From Microbacterium testaceum (GTDB lineage Bacteria > Actinomycetota > Actinomycetes > Actinomycetales > Microbacteriaceae): a DNA stretch of 64,000 bases. This document shows positions 50,065-57,924 of this stretch, piece after piece; within the stretch, counting starts at the first letter, position 1, and every line of letters starts with the position of its first letter. Under the pieces are notes generated by a model. It saw only the letters and a program-made list of their open reading frames with translations, ran no database searches and was not told where the DNA came from. Where the stretch lies: positions 434,001 through 498,000 of the forward strand of contig NZ_JAJGNJ010000001.1 in assembly GCF_020781835.1 (NCBI RefSeq), in the 5' to 3' direction. Made by a program: the position numbers and the translations under genes.

Positions 50065-50235
50065 TTAGCGCTCCTCTCGGAAGTCGACGTGCTTGCGGAC
50101 CACGGGGTCGTACTTCTTCAGCACGATGCGGTCGGGGTTGTTGCGGCGGTTCTTGCGCGTCACGTAGGTGTAACCCGTGCCGGCGGTCGAACGCAGCTTG
50201 ATGATCGGACGGACGTCCTGAGCCTTCTTCGCCAT
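50065..50235 (-). CDS. rpmG: 50S ribosomal protein L33, cysteine-free type
   Basis: A 56-residue L33 translated from the sequence: begins [19 protein letters not shown] and ends [12 protein letters not shown]. It has no CxxC zinc motif. The ATG overlaps the rpmB stop by one base, and rpsN starts two bases after its stop. It is too short to appear in many gene finders but is unmistakable. Confidence 0.96.
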   Translation of the reverse strand: MAKKAQDVRPIIKLRSTAGTGYTYVTRKNRRNNPDRIVLKKYDPVVRKHVDFREER

Positions 50236-50471
50236 TACAGCTTCACGCCCTTCGCCTGCAGGTCACGGACGACGGCCTCGATACCGCGCGCGTCGATGAC
50301 CTTGATGCCCTTCGCCGACACGTTGAGCTTGATGTTGCGACCCAGCGACGGAACGAAGTAGGTCTTCTTCTGCACGTTCGGGTCGAAGCGGCGCTTCGTC
50401 CGGCGGTGCGAGTGCGAGATGTTGTGACCGAAGCCGGGAACCGCTCCGGTCACCTGGCACACTGCTGCCAT
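50235..50471 (-). CDS. rpmB: 50S ribosomal protein L28
   Basis: A 78-residue L28 ([78 protein letters not shown]). The N-terminal MAAVCQVTG has a single cysteine instead of a CxxC pair, and there is no second pair, so it is the zinc-free form. GAAGGAGAC precedes the ATG. It heads the operon. Confidence 0.97.
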   Translation of the reverse strand: MAAVCQVTGAVPGFGHNISHSHRRTKRRFDPNVQKKTYFVPSLGRNIKLNVSAKGIKVIDARGIEAVVRDLQAKGVKL

Positions 50472-50492
50472 GGTGATGTCTCCTTCTGTACC

Positions 50493-50512
50493 GTGACACC
50501 GGACGGTGTCAC
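50493..50512. promoter_or_regulatory. Perfect inverted repeat in the rpmB leader
   Basis: GTGACACCG (50493-50501) and CGGTGTCAC (50504-50512) with a two-base centre, 21 bases upstream of the rpmB start codon. It could be an operator for a dimeric regulator or an RNA hairpin controlling ribosomal protein synthesis. It does not resemble the Zur-box-like site at 57720. The rest of the 139-base gap has no gene. Confidence 0.55.
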
Positions 50513-50610
50513 CCAAGATCCCTTGTCTGCACCCCGTTCCGGGCACAGCACGAGGCCGGGATCGGAAGAAGGGGTACGTACTACGCGCTGGAGTGCGCGC
50601 AGACAAGCGA

Positions 50611-51312
50611 TCAGTCTAGCACGCCCGGCGTGTCGCCTTGACGAGCCGTCTCCTCGGCGGCTCCCCGGCCCCAGCGGAACGCCGACACCGTCGGGTCTCC
50701 CGTCAGCCAGAACCGCCACGGGAACGCCGCGGTCCCCGCGACGCCCGCGACTCCCACCCGCGGGCCCGTGGCGATCGGCGTGGCGCGCCGCTCGGGCAGG
50801 AACAGCCGCGCCCGCGCACCGGCGCGCTCGGCCCCGGTGATGGCGTCGATCCCGTCGTGGGCCGGATGCCGCAGGCCCACGGCATCCCCCAACCGTCCGG
50901 GTCCGCGCGCGAGGTCGCGCGCCGTGCGCACGACACCGCCGCGCTCCCGACGACGCCGCTCGGCCGCAGCGGCACCCTCGATCACTTCGCCCCCGCGCAG
51001 CAGCACACCGCCGGCGACGCCGTCGGGCCCGCACACGACGTTGACGCAGGAGTGGATGCCATGGCTCAGATACACGTAGAGGTGCCCCGGCTCGCCCCAC
51101 ATGGTCGCGTTGCGCGCCGTCGGACCGCCGCGCGCGTGAGAGCCGGGGTCGGGCCGGTCGCCCGTTCCGAGCCCGTGGTACGCCTCGACCTCGCTGATGC
51201 GCAGCACCACGCGCTCCCCCGCGACGACGGTTTCGAGGTGCGCGCCGAGCAGGAGCGGGGCGACCTCGACGGGCAGAGCCTGGAGGTCGTGGCGCGCGGC
51301 GGGTCGCGTCAT
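50611..51312 (-). CDS. DNA-3-methyladenine glycosylase (AAG/MPG family)
   Basis: A 233-residue AAG-type glycosylase that excises alkylated purines. Family motifs: [57 protein letters not shown] (about 39-95), with catalytic Glu in EVEAY, and [25 protein letters not shown] near the end. The ATG overlaps the stop of the upstream beta-propeller-like gene (ATGA). Confidence 0.92.
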   Translation of the reverse strand: MTRPAARHDLQALPVEVAPLLLGAHLETVVAGERVVLRISEVEAYHGLGTGDRPDPGSHARGGPTARNATMWGEPGHLYVYLSHGIHSCVNVVCGPDGVAGGVLLRGGEVIEGAAAAERRRRERGGVVRTARDLARGPGRLGDAVGLRHPAHDGIDAITGAERAGARARLFLPERRATPIATGPRVGVAGVAGTAAFPWRFWLTGDPTVSAFRWGRGAAEETARQGDTPGVLD

Positions 51313-52715
51313 CCGGGAGGCACCTGGCACCACGACAGGTCGAAGCCCTGGAGAGCGGCGAGCTCCTGCCCGGTGTCGATCTCGACCAGGTGGGTCTGCA
51401 GCCGCCCCGGCAGGGGCAGCTGGTAGCGGTCGAAGGGGTTGTCGATCGCTCGCGGCGCGATCAGGACGGCCGCGTAGCGGCCGCTCGGCGACACGCACGT
51501 CTGCAGCACCGTGTCGGTGCCGGGAACCTCGAGAAGGGGGCGCACCGCGCCGTCGGTGTCGACGTGGCCGATGGTCGTGGCCCGGTAGGCGCCGTCCGCG
51601 TCGATGTCGGCGAACGAACGGATCGTGCCCGCGCCCGCGCCGGGGACGGGTGTTGCGCGCCCCGGCATCCCCGGCGGGTCGACCGGCTCCTCGAGTGCTT
51701 CCTCGGACCCGTCCGTGAGGTTGATCTCGCGGATGCCCTCGAGCCGCTCGACGATCGCCACCGCAGATCCGCGCGCAATGCCGTCGATCGATACCGCGGT
51801 CCCCATCGGAGCGGCGTTGCCGCCCTCGGCGTCGGTGAGCAGCAGGCGGGAGTCGAAGGTCAGCACGAGCATGCTGTCGGTGTCGGGGACGAAGCGCCAG
51901 TCGGCCACCCGGACATCGCCACCGTCGAGCCCGACCTCGACCGGCGGCGCGTCGTCCGCCGCCGATGCCGTGAACAGCTTGCTCTCGCGTCCGCCGGCGG
52001 CACCCAGGGTGGCATCCGAGAAGGTGAACCCGACACGCTCGCCGCGGTCGGCGGACTGCAGGTTGGAGACGAAGCCGGGCCCGGGCAGGGCGATGTCGTG
52101 CGCGTTCTGCCCGTCGAGGTCGGTGACGATGACGCGTGCCCGGTCGCCCTCGCGCACCGAGACGACGAGGTGGTTGGCGGTCGCCCGGAAGTCCTCGATG
52201 TGCTCGTGGGTGAAGACGGGCAGGCCTGCCTCGCCCTTCAGATCGGTGCGGAAGATGGTGTCGCCGTCGGCCGTGCCCCGCTGCATGAGGAACGCCTCGA
52301 GCGGCGGGGTCCGGAACGTCTCGCTCAACGTCGAGGCGGGGCCCGCGCCGAGTCCGCGCACGTCGCGGACGGTCACGCGGTAGTCGGAGTCGTCGCGCAG
52401 CGGAAGGGTGAACCGGATGCCGACGCTGCGACCGGACGTGTCGACGGTGAAGGGGGTCGCGGGCTCGACCTCGACCTGCGCCGGGTCGACATCCTCGAGG
52501 GACTGCGTCGTGGTGAGGATGACCCGGGCACCGGATGCCGCGACGGCGGCGGCCGGGTCGACCTGCACGTCGGTCACCCGGGGCCCTTGCGCGACGGACA
52601 CGACGCCGCCGACGCCGCCGACGAGCACCAGGGCGCCGAGGACCGCCGCGAAGGCGAAGAGGAACCCGCGTCCGCGACGACGGCGAGCGCGGACACGCCG
52701 GGAATCAGTACTCAT
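51309..52715 (-). CDS. Membrane-anchored beta-propeller-like protein of unknown function
   Basis: A 468-residue protein: basic N-terminus ([12 protein letters not shown]), one membrane helix (FLFAFAAVLGALVLVGGVGGVVSVA, about 15-39), then an Ig-like segment (VTDVQVDPAAAVAASGARVILTTTQ to about 140) and six or seven beta-sheet repeats resembling a WD/TolB-like propeller (for example FTHEHIEDFRATANHLVVSVREGDRARVIVTDLDG; VADWRFVPDTDSMLVLTFDSRLLLTDAEG). The tail ends [10 protein letters not shown]. It starts inside the end of the TIGR03943 gene (11-base overlap), tying it to the zinc locus. A family name is not recognised. Confidence 0.72.
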   Translation of the reverse strand: MSTDSRRVRARRRRGRGFLFAFAAVLGALVLVGGVGGVVSVAQGPRVTDVQVDPAAAVAASGARVILTTTQSLEDVDPAQVEVEPATPFTVDTSGRSVGIRFTLPLRDDSDYRVTVRDVRGLGAGPASTLSETFRTPPLEAFLMQRGTADGDTIFRTDLKGEAGLPVFTHEHIEDFRATANHLVVSVREGDRARVIVTDLDGQNAHDIALPGPGFVSNLQSADRGERVGFTFSDATLGAAGGRESKLFTASAADDAPPVEVGLDGGDVRVADWRFVPDTDSMLVLTFDSRLLLTDAEGGNAAPMGTAVSIDGIARGSAVAIVERLEGIREINLTDGSEEALEEPVDPPGMPGRATPVPGAGAGTIRSFADIDADGAYRATTIGHVDTDGAVRPLLEVPGTDTVLQTCVSPSGRYAAVLIAPRAIDNPFDRYQLPLPGRLQTHLVEIDTGQELAALQGFDLSWCQVPPG

Positions 52716-53562
52716 ACGGATCCGCCGGCTCGTCGATGGCCGCCACCTGGTCGGCCCGGATCTCGAGCGCACCGTCGCCGGTGGAGCGCACCGTCCCGGT
52801 CACCGTCACCCACTGTCCCGTCGAGGGGGCCGACCCGGACGCGGTGATCGGCAGCCGTGCGGTCTGCGCGTCGATGACGCAGTGCGTGATGACGAGACGT
52901 GTGAGGTCGAACGTCGCCCCGTCCTGCCCGGGGGTGATGAAGCCGGTGAGCGTGACGGGCTTGCCGTCGAAGGTCTCGGGGTTGGTGGAGTGCGCGAAGA
53001 TCGCCGACCAGTCGCCGATACCGAAGGTCGACGTATCACCCGAGGCCGCCAGCGTCACCACGTCGGAGCCGACGAACAGGGGCGGTGCGCCGACGTCGCG
53101 CGAGACGGCGAGCTCGGCGGAGAGCGAGGCGGGCGGGGTCAGCAGCACGGCCACGACCGCTCCCGAGGCGATGAGTCCCCCGCTGAAGGCCGCGATGCCG
53201 CCGGGCGTCAGGCGCGGACGAGCGGCGAGGTGCTCGTGCGCGGCGTGGTCGTGCGCGTCCGACGCGTCGACGTGCTCGTGGTCGGCGTGCGCGAAGGCCT
53301 CGCGCCGGGCGCGTGCCGGGGCGGCGGCGTGGCCGTGCTCGTGGTCGTGACCATGGTCGGCCTCGGCACCCAGCGGCAGGGCGAACGTCGCGATGGATCC
53401 GAGCAGCGCGATCACGGCCATCCCGACGGCGAACCACGCCGAGTCGGGATTGATGTACAGCGCGATGCGGCCGGTCAGCCACAGCGCGATCGTGGTGACG
53501 GCCAGGCACGCGGTGAGCCCGACCCCGAGCCAGCGCGTGGCGAGAGCACCCGTTCTAGACAA
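52705..53562 (-). CDS. TIGR03943-family protein with His-rich loop
   Basis: A 285-residue protein: two N-terminal membrane helices (TRWLGVGLTACLAVTTIALWL and WFAVGMAVIALLGSIATFALPLGA), a His/Asp-rich loop (ADHGHDHEHGHAA and HADHEHVDASDAHDHAAHEH, about 68-112), a third helix, and a C-terminal beta domain. It pairs in many genomes with the adjacent DUF318-type permease, often under Zur. The only possible start is TTG 53562, since an in-frame stop lies just upstream. The His-rich loop could bind zinc. Coupled overlap of eight bases with the permease gene. Confidence 0.8.
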   Translation of the reverse strand: MSRTGALATRWLGVGLTACLAVTTIALWLTGRIALYINPDSAWFAVGMAVIALLGSIATFALPLGAEADHGHDHEHGHAAAPARARREAFAHADHEHVDASDAHDHAAHEHLAARPRLTPGGIAAFSGGLIASGAVVAVLLTPPASLSAELAVSRDVGAPPLFVGSDVVTLAASGDTSTFGIGDWSAIFAHSTNPETFDGKPVTLTGFITPGQDGATFDLTRLVITHCVIDAQTARLPITASGSAPSTGQWVTVTGTVRSTGDGALEIRADQVAAIDEPADPYEY

Positions 53563-54583
53563 GGAGGTTCACCACCGTCCCGAGGGCGAAGGCCGAAAGC
53601 ACGACCACCGCGGTCAGCCCGACGAGCACGCGCGTGGTGAAGGTCGTGCGCAGCAGCGCGTACATCTTCAGATCGACGATGGGACCCACGACGAGGAACG
53701 CCACGAGGGAGCCCGGGGTGAAGGTCGAGGCGAACGACAGCGCGAAGAACGCGTCGACGTTCGAACACAGCGAAACCACGACGGCCAGCAGGATCATCGC
53801 CGCGATCGACAGCGCGGGGTCCGATCCGATCGCCAGCAGGGCGCTGCGCGGGACGAGCACCTGCACGGCGCCGGCGATCAGCGAGCCGATGATGAGGGCC
53901 GGCATCACCGACCGCAGCTCGACGACGAACTGCGCGAGCGACCGGCGCCCGCGGCCGCCGCGTTCCTGAACGACGATCTCGCAGGTCTCGAGGAAGCGCT
54001 CGGTGAGGAGCGCGTCGGGATCCGGATGCCGGCTGTACAGCCACCCGATGAGGTTGGCGATGAGGTAGCCGCCGATGAGGCGGGCCACGAGGATGCCGTC
54101 GCTGAAACCGAACGCGGCATGCGTGCTGATGATGACGATCGGGTTCACGATCGGCGCGGCGACGAGGAAGGTGAGGGTGTCGGACACCCCGAAGCCGCGC
54201 ATGAGCAGGCCGCGTGCGAACGGCACGTTGCCGCACTCGCACACCGGGATGAACATGCCCAGCAGCGACAGCACCGCTCGGCGCGCCCAGGGCGTGCGCG
54301 GCATCCATCGTTCGATCGCCCCCGGCGGCACCCACACCTGCACGACGATCGACAGCAGCACGCCCAGCACCACGAACGGCAGCGACTCGATGAGGACGCT
54401 GAGGGCGAGGGTCAGACCGTCCTGCGCGCGCGTGGGCAGCGGCGCCGGGAAGAACGTCGGGGCGAGCGCGTCGATGAGGAACAGCGCGGTGATGACGAGC
54501 ACACCCAGGCCGAGCGCGACGAGGGTGCGGGAGGCGCCGGACCGCGGGGGAGCCGGCGCGGCGGTGCGACTAGTCGTCGCCAC
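53555..54583 (-). CDS. YraQ/UPF0718-type permease
   Basis: A 342-residue membrane protein with about eight helices and the DUF318 hallmark LLGMFIPVCECGNVPFARGLLMRGFGVSDTLTFLVAAPIVNPIV (near 103-146); a second half repeat VVSLCSNVDAFFALSFASTFTPGSLVAFLVVGPIVDLKM follows. These permeases are often linked to metal homeostasis; substrate unproven. The GTG at 54583 overlaps the end of zur by 14 bases. Confidence 0.82.
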   Translation of the reverse strand: MATTSRTAAPAPPRSGASRTLVALGLGVLVITALFLIDALAPTFFPAPLPTRAQDGLTLALSVLIESLPFVVLGVLLSIVVQVWVPPGAIERWMPRTPWARRAVLSLLGMFIPVCECGNVPFARGLLMRGFGVSDTLTFLVAAPIVNPIVIISTHAAFGFSDGILVARLIGGYLIANLIGWLYSRHPDPDALLTERFLETCEIVVQERGGRGRRSLAQFVVELRSVMPALIIGSLIAGAVQVLVPRSALLAIGSDPALSIAAMILLAVVVSLCSNVDAFFALSFASTFTPGSLVAFLVVGPIVDLKMYALLRTTFTTRVLVGLTAVVVLSAFALGTVVNLLV

Positions 54584-54977
54584 GCTCGCGGGCGCGCGCG
54601 CAGTCCGCACAGACGCCGAAGATGTCGACCACGTGCTCGGCCTGCGAGAACCCGTGCTGGGCGGCGGTGCGCTGCGCCCACTCCTCGACGGCGTCGGCCT
54701 CGATCTCGACGGCCACACCGCACGAGCGGCAGATCAGGTGGTGGTGGTGCCCGCGGGTCTCGCAGGCGCGGAAGAGGTTCTCGCCGTCCGGACTCTGCAG
54801 CGAGTCGGCGTCGCCGCGGGCGGCGAGGCCCGCAAGGGCGCGATACACGGTGGCCAGGCCGATGCCGGTGTTCTCGTCGCGCAGGGTGGCGTGCAGCGCC
54901 TGCGCGCTGACGAAGCCGCCGGCACCGGCGAGAGCTTCGCGCACGCGTTCGCGTTGCCACGTGTTGCGCTGAACCAT
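54570..54977 (-). CDS. zur: Fur-family regulator, probably Zur
   Basis: A 135-residue Fur protein: winged helix WQRERVREALAGAGGFVSAQALHATLRDENTGIGLATVYRALAGLAARG (7-55), regulatory metal ligands around FRACETRGHHHHLICRSCGVAVEIEA, and structural zinc cysteines CRSCG and CADC. Location directly downstream of the znuACB genes on the same strand identifies it as the zinc sensor Zur rather than Fur. It should repress from the box at 57720. Confidence 0.87.
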   Translation of the reverse strand: MVQRNTWQRERVREALAGAGGFVSAQALHATLRDENTGIGLATVYRALAGLAARGDADSLQSPDGENLFRACETRGHHHHLICRSCGVAVEIEADAVEEWAQRTAAQHGFSQAEHVVDIFGVCADCARARERGDD

Positions 54978-55018
54978 GCGGGAAGTCTACCGAGGCGAGT
55001 AGTGAATCGGCTGGGCGG

Positions 55019-55879
55019 CTACACCGCCCGGGTGGTGCGGTCGCGACGTGCCCCGACGAGACGGCAGACGAGGTAGATCACGAACGAGATCGTCGTGATG
55101 TAGGGGCTGACCGGCAGGGTCCCGGCGACGGCGAGCAGCACTCCACCCACGGCCGACACGAACCCGAACAGTGCCGCCAACAGCGGCACCGACAGGGGAC
55201 CGGATGCCACCCGCATCGCCGCGGCGGCCGGGGTGACCAGCAGAGCCATCACCAGGAGCGCGCCGATGATGTGCACGGCGACGGCGACGATGAGCCCGAG
55301 CAGCAGCATGAACCCGAGCGACACCGCCGTGGTGGGGACTCCGCGAGCCGCGGCGGACTGCGGGTCGAGGGAGTCGAAGCGCAGCGGACGCCAGATCATC
55401 AGCAGCGCCACCAGCACCACCACGCCGATCACGACGAGCCATCCGAGCTGAGCGCTCTGGACCGACACGATCTGCCCGGTGAGGAGGCTGAAGCGGGTGG
55501 CGCTGCGCCCGTTGTAGAGCGAGAGGCACAGGATGCCCACTCCCAGGCCGAACGGCATGAGCACGCCGATGATCGAGTTGCGATCCCGCGCGCGGGCCCC
55601 CAGCAGGCCGATGATCGCCGCCGCGATGACCGACCCGACGATCGAACCCGAGACGACGTCGGCACCGATGAGGAGGGCGACGGCGGCACCCGCGAACGAC
55701 AGCTCGCTGATGCCGTGGACGGCGAAGGCCATGTCGCGCTGCATCACGAAGACGCCGATGAGACCGCCCACGAGGCCGAGGACGGCGCCCGCGTAGACGG
55801 AGTTCTGCACGAGCTCGAGGATCGCGCCGTATTGGCTCACGCCGCCGAACAGCGCGTCGCCCACGTCGGACCAGTTCAT
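55019..55879 (-). CDS. znuB: Zinc/manganese ABC transporter permease
   Basis: A 286-residue ABC-3 family permease with about eight membrane helices (VYAGAVLGLVGGLIGVFVMQRDMAFAVHGISELSFAGAAVALLIG near 28-72; LLVMALLVTPAAAAMRVASGPLSV near 210-233). The ATG overlaps the stop of znuC (ATGA). It imports Zn2+ with ZnuA and ZnuC. Confidence 0.93.
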   Translation of the reverse strand: MNWSDVGDALFGGVSQYGAILELVQNSVYAGAVLGLVGGLIGVFVMQRDMAFAVHGISELSFAGAAVALLIGADVVSGSIVGSVIAAAIIGLLGARARDRNSIIGVLMPFGLGVGILCLSLYNGRSATRFSLLTGQIVSVQSAQLGWLVVIGVVVLVALLMIWRPLRFDSLDPQSAAARGVPTTAVSLGFMLLLGLIVAVAVHIIGALLVMALLVTPAAAAMRVASGPLSVPLLAALFGFVSAVGGVLLAVAGTLPVSPYITTISFVIYLVCRLVGARRDRTTRAV

Positions 55880-56688
55880 ACGTCGTCCCCGTCGTGGTGG
55901 TGATGGGCTTCGTCGGCGTCGGGGGCGCCGACGACGACGAGTCGCCCGCCCGCCCGGGTCACGAACACCGGTGCGCCGTACAGCGCCGTCAAGGTCTCCG
56001 ACGTGAGCACCTCGTCGGGGGTGCCGAGCGTGAATCGGCCGTGGGCGATGTAGAGGATGCGGTCCACGTGGGCGAGCACGGGGTTGATGTCGTGGGTGAC
56101 CAGCAGCACGGCGGCCTCGCGTTCGCGGCGGTGCCGGTCGATGAGCCGCACGACCGCCTGCTGGTTCGCCAGGTCGAGGCTCGTCAGCGGCTCGTCGCAC
56201 AGCAGCAGTCGCGGATCGTCGGCGAGGGCCTGTCCCACCCGCAGTCGCTGCTGCTCACCGCCGGAGAGCAGTCCGACCGGACGGTCGGCGAAGTCGGTGG
56301 CCCCGACGGCCTCGAGCAGTTCGTCGATGCGCGCGCGGTCCTTCCTCCGCGGCAGCGGCAGACCGAACCGGTGCCCGTCGACGCCGAGACCGACGATGTC
56401 GCGTCCGCGCAGCGGCGTCTCCCGCGGCAGCGGCCGTTGCTGCGGCACGTAGCCGATGCGGCGGTTCCCGGCGCGACGGACCGGGGAGCCGAGCGCCTCG
56501 ATCGTGCCGCCGCTCAACCGCTCGAGGCCCAGGATGGCCCGCAGCAGCGTCGTCTTGCCCGAACCGCTCGGACCCAGGACCGCGACGAGCTCGCCGGGCT
56601 CGACGTCGAGGTCGAGCCCGGACCACAGCTCGCGTCCGCCGCGTTCGAGAGCGGCTCCGCGGATGCGCAGGGGGATGGCGTCGGTCAC
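55876..56688 (-). CDS. znuC: Zinc ABC transporter ATP-binding protein
   Basis: A 270-residue ABC ATPase: Walker A GPSGSGKTTLLRAI (near 38-51), signature LLSGGEQQRLRVGQAL (near 135-150), Walker B PRLLLCDEPLTSLD (near 154-167), switch histidine in LLVTHDINPVL. The signature begins LSGGE as usual. The C-terminal tail DADEAHHHHDGDDV is His/Asp-rich, as in zinc transporters. GTG 56688 overlaps the stop of znuA (GTGA). Confidence 0.93.
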   Translation of the reverse strand: MTDAIPLRIRGAALERGGRELWSGLDLDVEPGELVAVLGPSGSGKTTLLRAILGLERLSGGTIEALGSPVRRAGNRRIGYVPQQRPLPRETPLRGRDIVGLGVDGHRFGLPLPRRKDRARIDELLEAVGATDFADRPVGLLSGGEQQRLRVGQALADDPRLLLCDEPLTSLDLANQQAVVRLIDRHRREREAAVLLVTHDINPVLAHVDRILYIAHGRFTLGTPDEVLTSETLTALYGAPVFVTRAGGRLVVVGAPDADEAHHHHDGDDV

Positions 56689-57698
56689 GCCGCCAGGGCG
56701 TCCGACAGCGCGGTGATGTTGCTCTGCATCCACGAGAGGTAAGTCTGGCCCTCCGGGAGGGTCTCGGTGAACTCGAGCACCGGAATTCCCTTGGCCTCGG
56801 CCTCGTCCATGACCTGCGTGGTCTCGGCGCCGCCGGTCTGCGGGTTCACGATCATCAGCGAGATCTCGCCCGAGTCGATGAGCTGCAGCGACTCCAGCAG
56901 GGTCGCGGGCGGGACGTCCTGACCCTCTTCGACGGACTCGCTGAACTCGTTCGGCGTCGCGTTGGTCAGCCCCGCGGCCTCGATGAGGTAGACGGGCACG
57001 GGCTCGGTGACGAACACCTTCGCGCCGGCATCCTTCGCCTCGATCTGGCCGAGGGAGTCCTCGAGCCCGGCGATCTCCTGCACGAACGCGTCGGCGTTGG
57101 CGGTGAAGTCGGCCGCGTGGTCGGGGGCGAGCTCGCCGAGGTGCTCGGCGATGGCCTTCGCGAGGTCTTCCACGGTGTGCGGGTCGTACCAGACGTGCTC
57201 GTTGAAGCCCTCGATGTGGTCGTGGCCGTCGCCCTCGGCGTGGTCGTGGTCGTCGGCGCTCTCGCTCGGGGAGGCGGACGCCTCGTCGGCGTGCGCGTCG
57301 TCGTGCGACTCGGCGCCGGGGTAGTCGTGGTTGTACTCGACCGCCGTGAGGACCTCGGCATCCGATCCGCTGGCGTCGATCAGCGACTCCATGAACGAGT
57401 CGTACCCCGCGCCGTTCTCGATCACGAGCTGGGCGCCCTTGAGCGTGAGCTGGTCCTGCGCGCTGGCCTCGTACTCGTGCGGGTCCTGCGTGGGCGACGT
57501 GATGATCGAGGTGACGGTGACGAAGTCGCCGCCGATGGACTCGGCGATCGAGCCGTACACGTCGGTGGATGCCACGACCGCCACCGTGCCGTCCGCACCC
57601 GCCGTGCTGCTGGAAGCGGGCGTGCTGCCGGCGCAACCGGCGAGGGCGAGCACGGAGGCCGCGCCGAGGACGAGGGGAGCGAGGAGGCGTCGGGTCAT
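56685..57698 (-). CDS. znuA: Zinc-binding lipoprotein of the Znu ABC transporter
   Basis: A 337-residue cluster A-I binding protein: lipoprotein signal (LLAPLVLGAASVLALAGCAG), zinc-ligand histidine in PTQDPHEYEASAQD, a His/Asp-rich loop (YNHDYPGAESHDDAHADE ... SADDHDHAEGDGHDH), second ligand in NEHVWYDPHTV, and the C-terminal lobe ending SWMQSNITALSDALAA. ATG 57698 is eight bases after a -10-like TTACGA, so leaderless; ATG 57707 is the alternative. It heads znuA-znuC-znuB-zur. Confidence 0.93.
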   Translation of the reverse strand: MTRRLLAPLVLGAASVLALAGCAGSTPASSSTAGADGTVAVVASTDVYGSIAESIGGDFVTVTSIITSPTQDPHEYEASAQDQLTLKGAQLVIENGAGYDSFMESLIDASGSDAEVLTAVEYNHDYPGAESHDDAHADEASASPSESADDHDHAEGDGHDHIEGFNEHVWYDPHTVEDLAKAIAEHLGELAPDHAADFTANADAFVQEIAGLEDSLGQIEAKDAGAKVFVTEPVPVYLIEAAGLTNATPNEFSESVEEGQDVPPATLLESLQLIDSGEISLMIVNPQTGGAETTQVMDEAEAKGIPVLEFTETLPEGQTYLSWMQSNITALSDALAA

Positions 57699-57706
57699 GG
57701 CATCCA

Positions 57707-57735
57707 TCGTAAACGGTAGTGATAACCGTTCTCAA
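57707..57735 (-). promoter_or_regulatory. znu promoter with Zur-box-like palindrome
   Basis: On the minus strand TTGAGA (57735-57730) and TTACGA (57712-57707) are spaced by 17 bases. TGATAACCGTTCTCA (57720-57734, plus strand) is a near-palindrome of the Zur type lying between and over the -35, and AACGGT-N7-ACCGTT brackets it (57712-57730). Zinc-loaded Zur would block transcription of znuACB-zur. Confidence 0.78.
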
Positions 57736-57778
57736 ATCGGCCGCACCTCGGTCTGCCTGAAGCCCGCACTTCCCTCCG

Positions 57779-57845
57779 GCATAAACGCGATCCGCGCGCA
57801 TAAACGCGCTCCCACCGTGTTTATGCGCGCAGCAAGCGTTTATGC
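57779..57845. repeat. Nested inverted repeats of GCATAAACGC
   Basis: Four copies of one 10-mer lie within 67 bases: GCATAAACGC at 57779-57788 and 57798-57807 forward, GTGTTTATGC at 57817-57826 and GCGTTTATGC at 57836-57845 reversed. The inner pair extends to 12-base perfect arms (57794-57805 and 57819-57830). The start-to-start spacing is 19 bases throughout, about two helical turns. It lies between the znu promoter and the MFS gene; a multi-site operator for the MFS gene is likelier than a terminator because no gene ends here. Confidence 0.75.
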
Positions 57846-57924
57846 GGAGCGCACCTCGCGGTCGGCAGGTCGACGACGCCCTCGAAGACCCGCCTGCCCC
57901 ACACGGGCGGATAGCCTGAGACGG

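Noticed and set aside
57794..57830. Nested repeat as a transcription terminator
   Set aside because: Both flanking genes start, rather than end, on either side of it, and there is no T-run.
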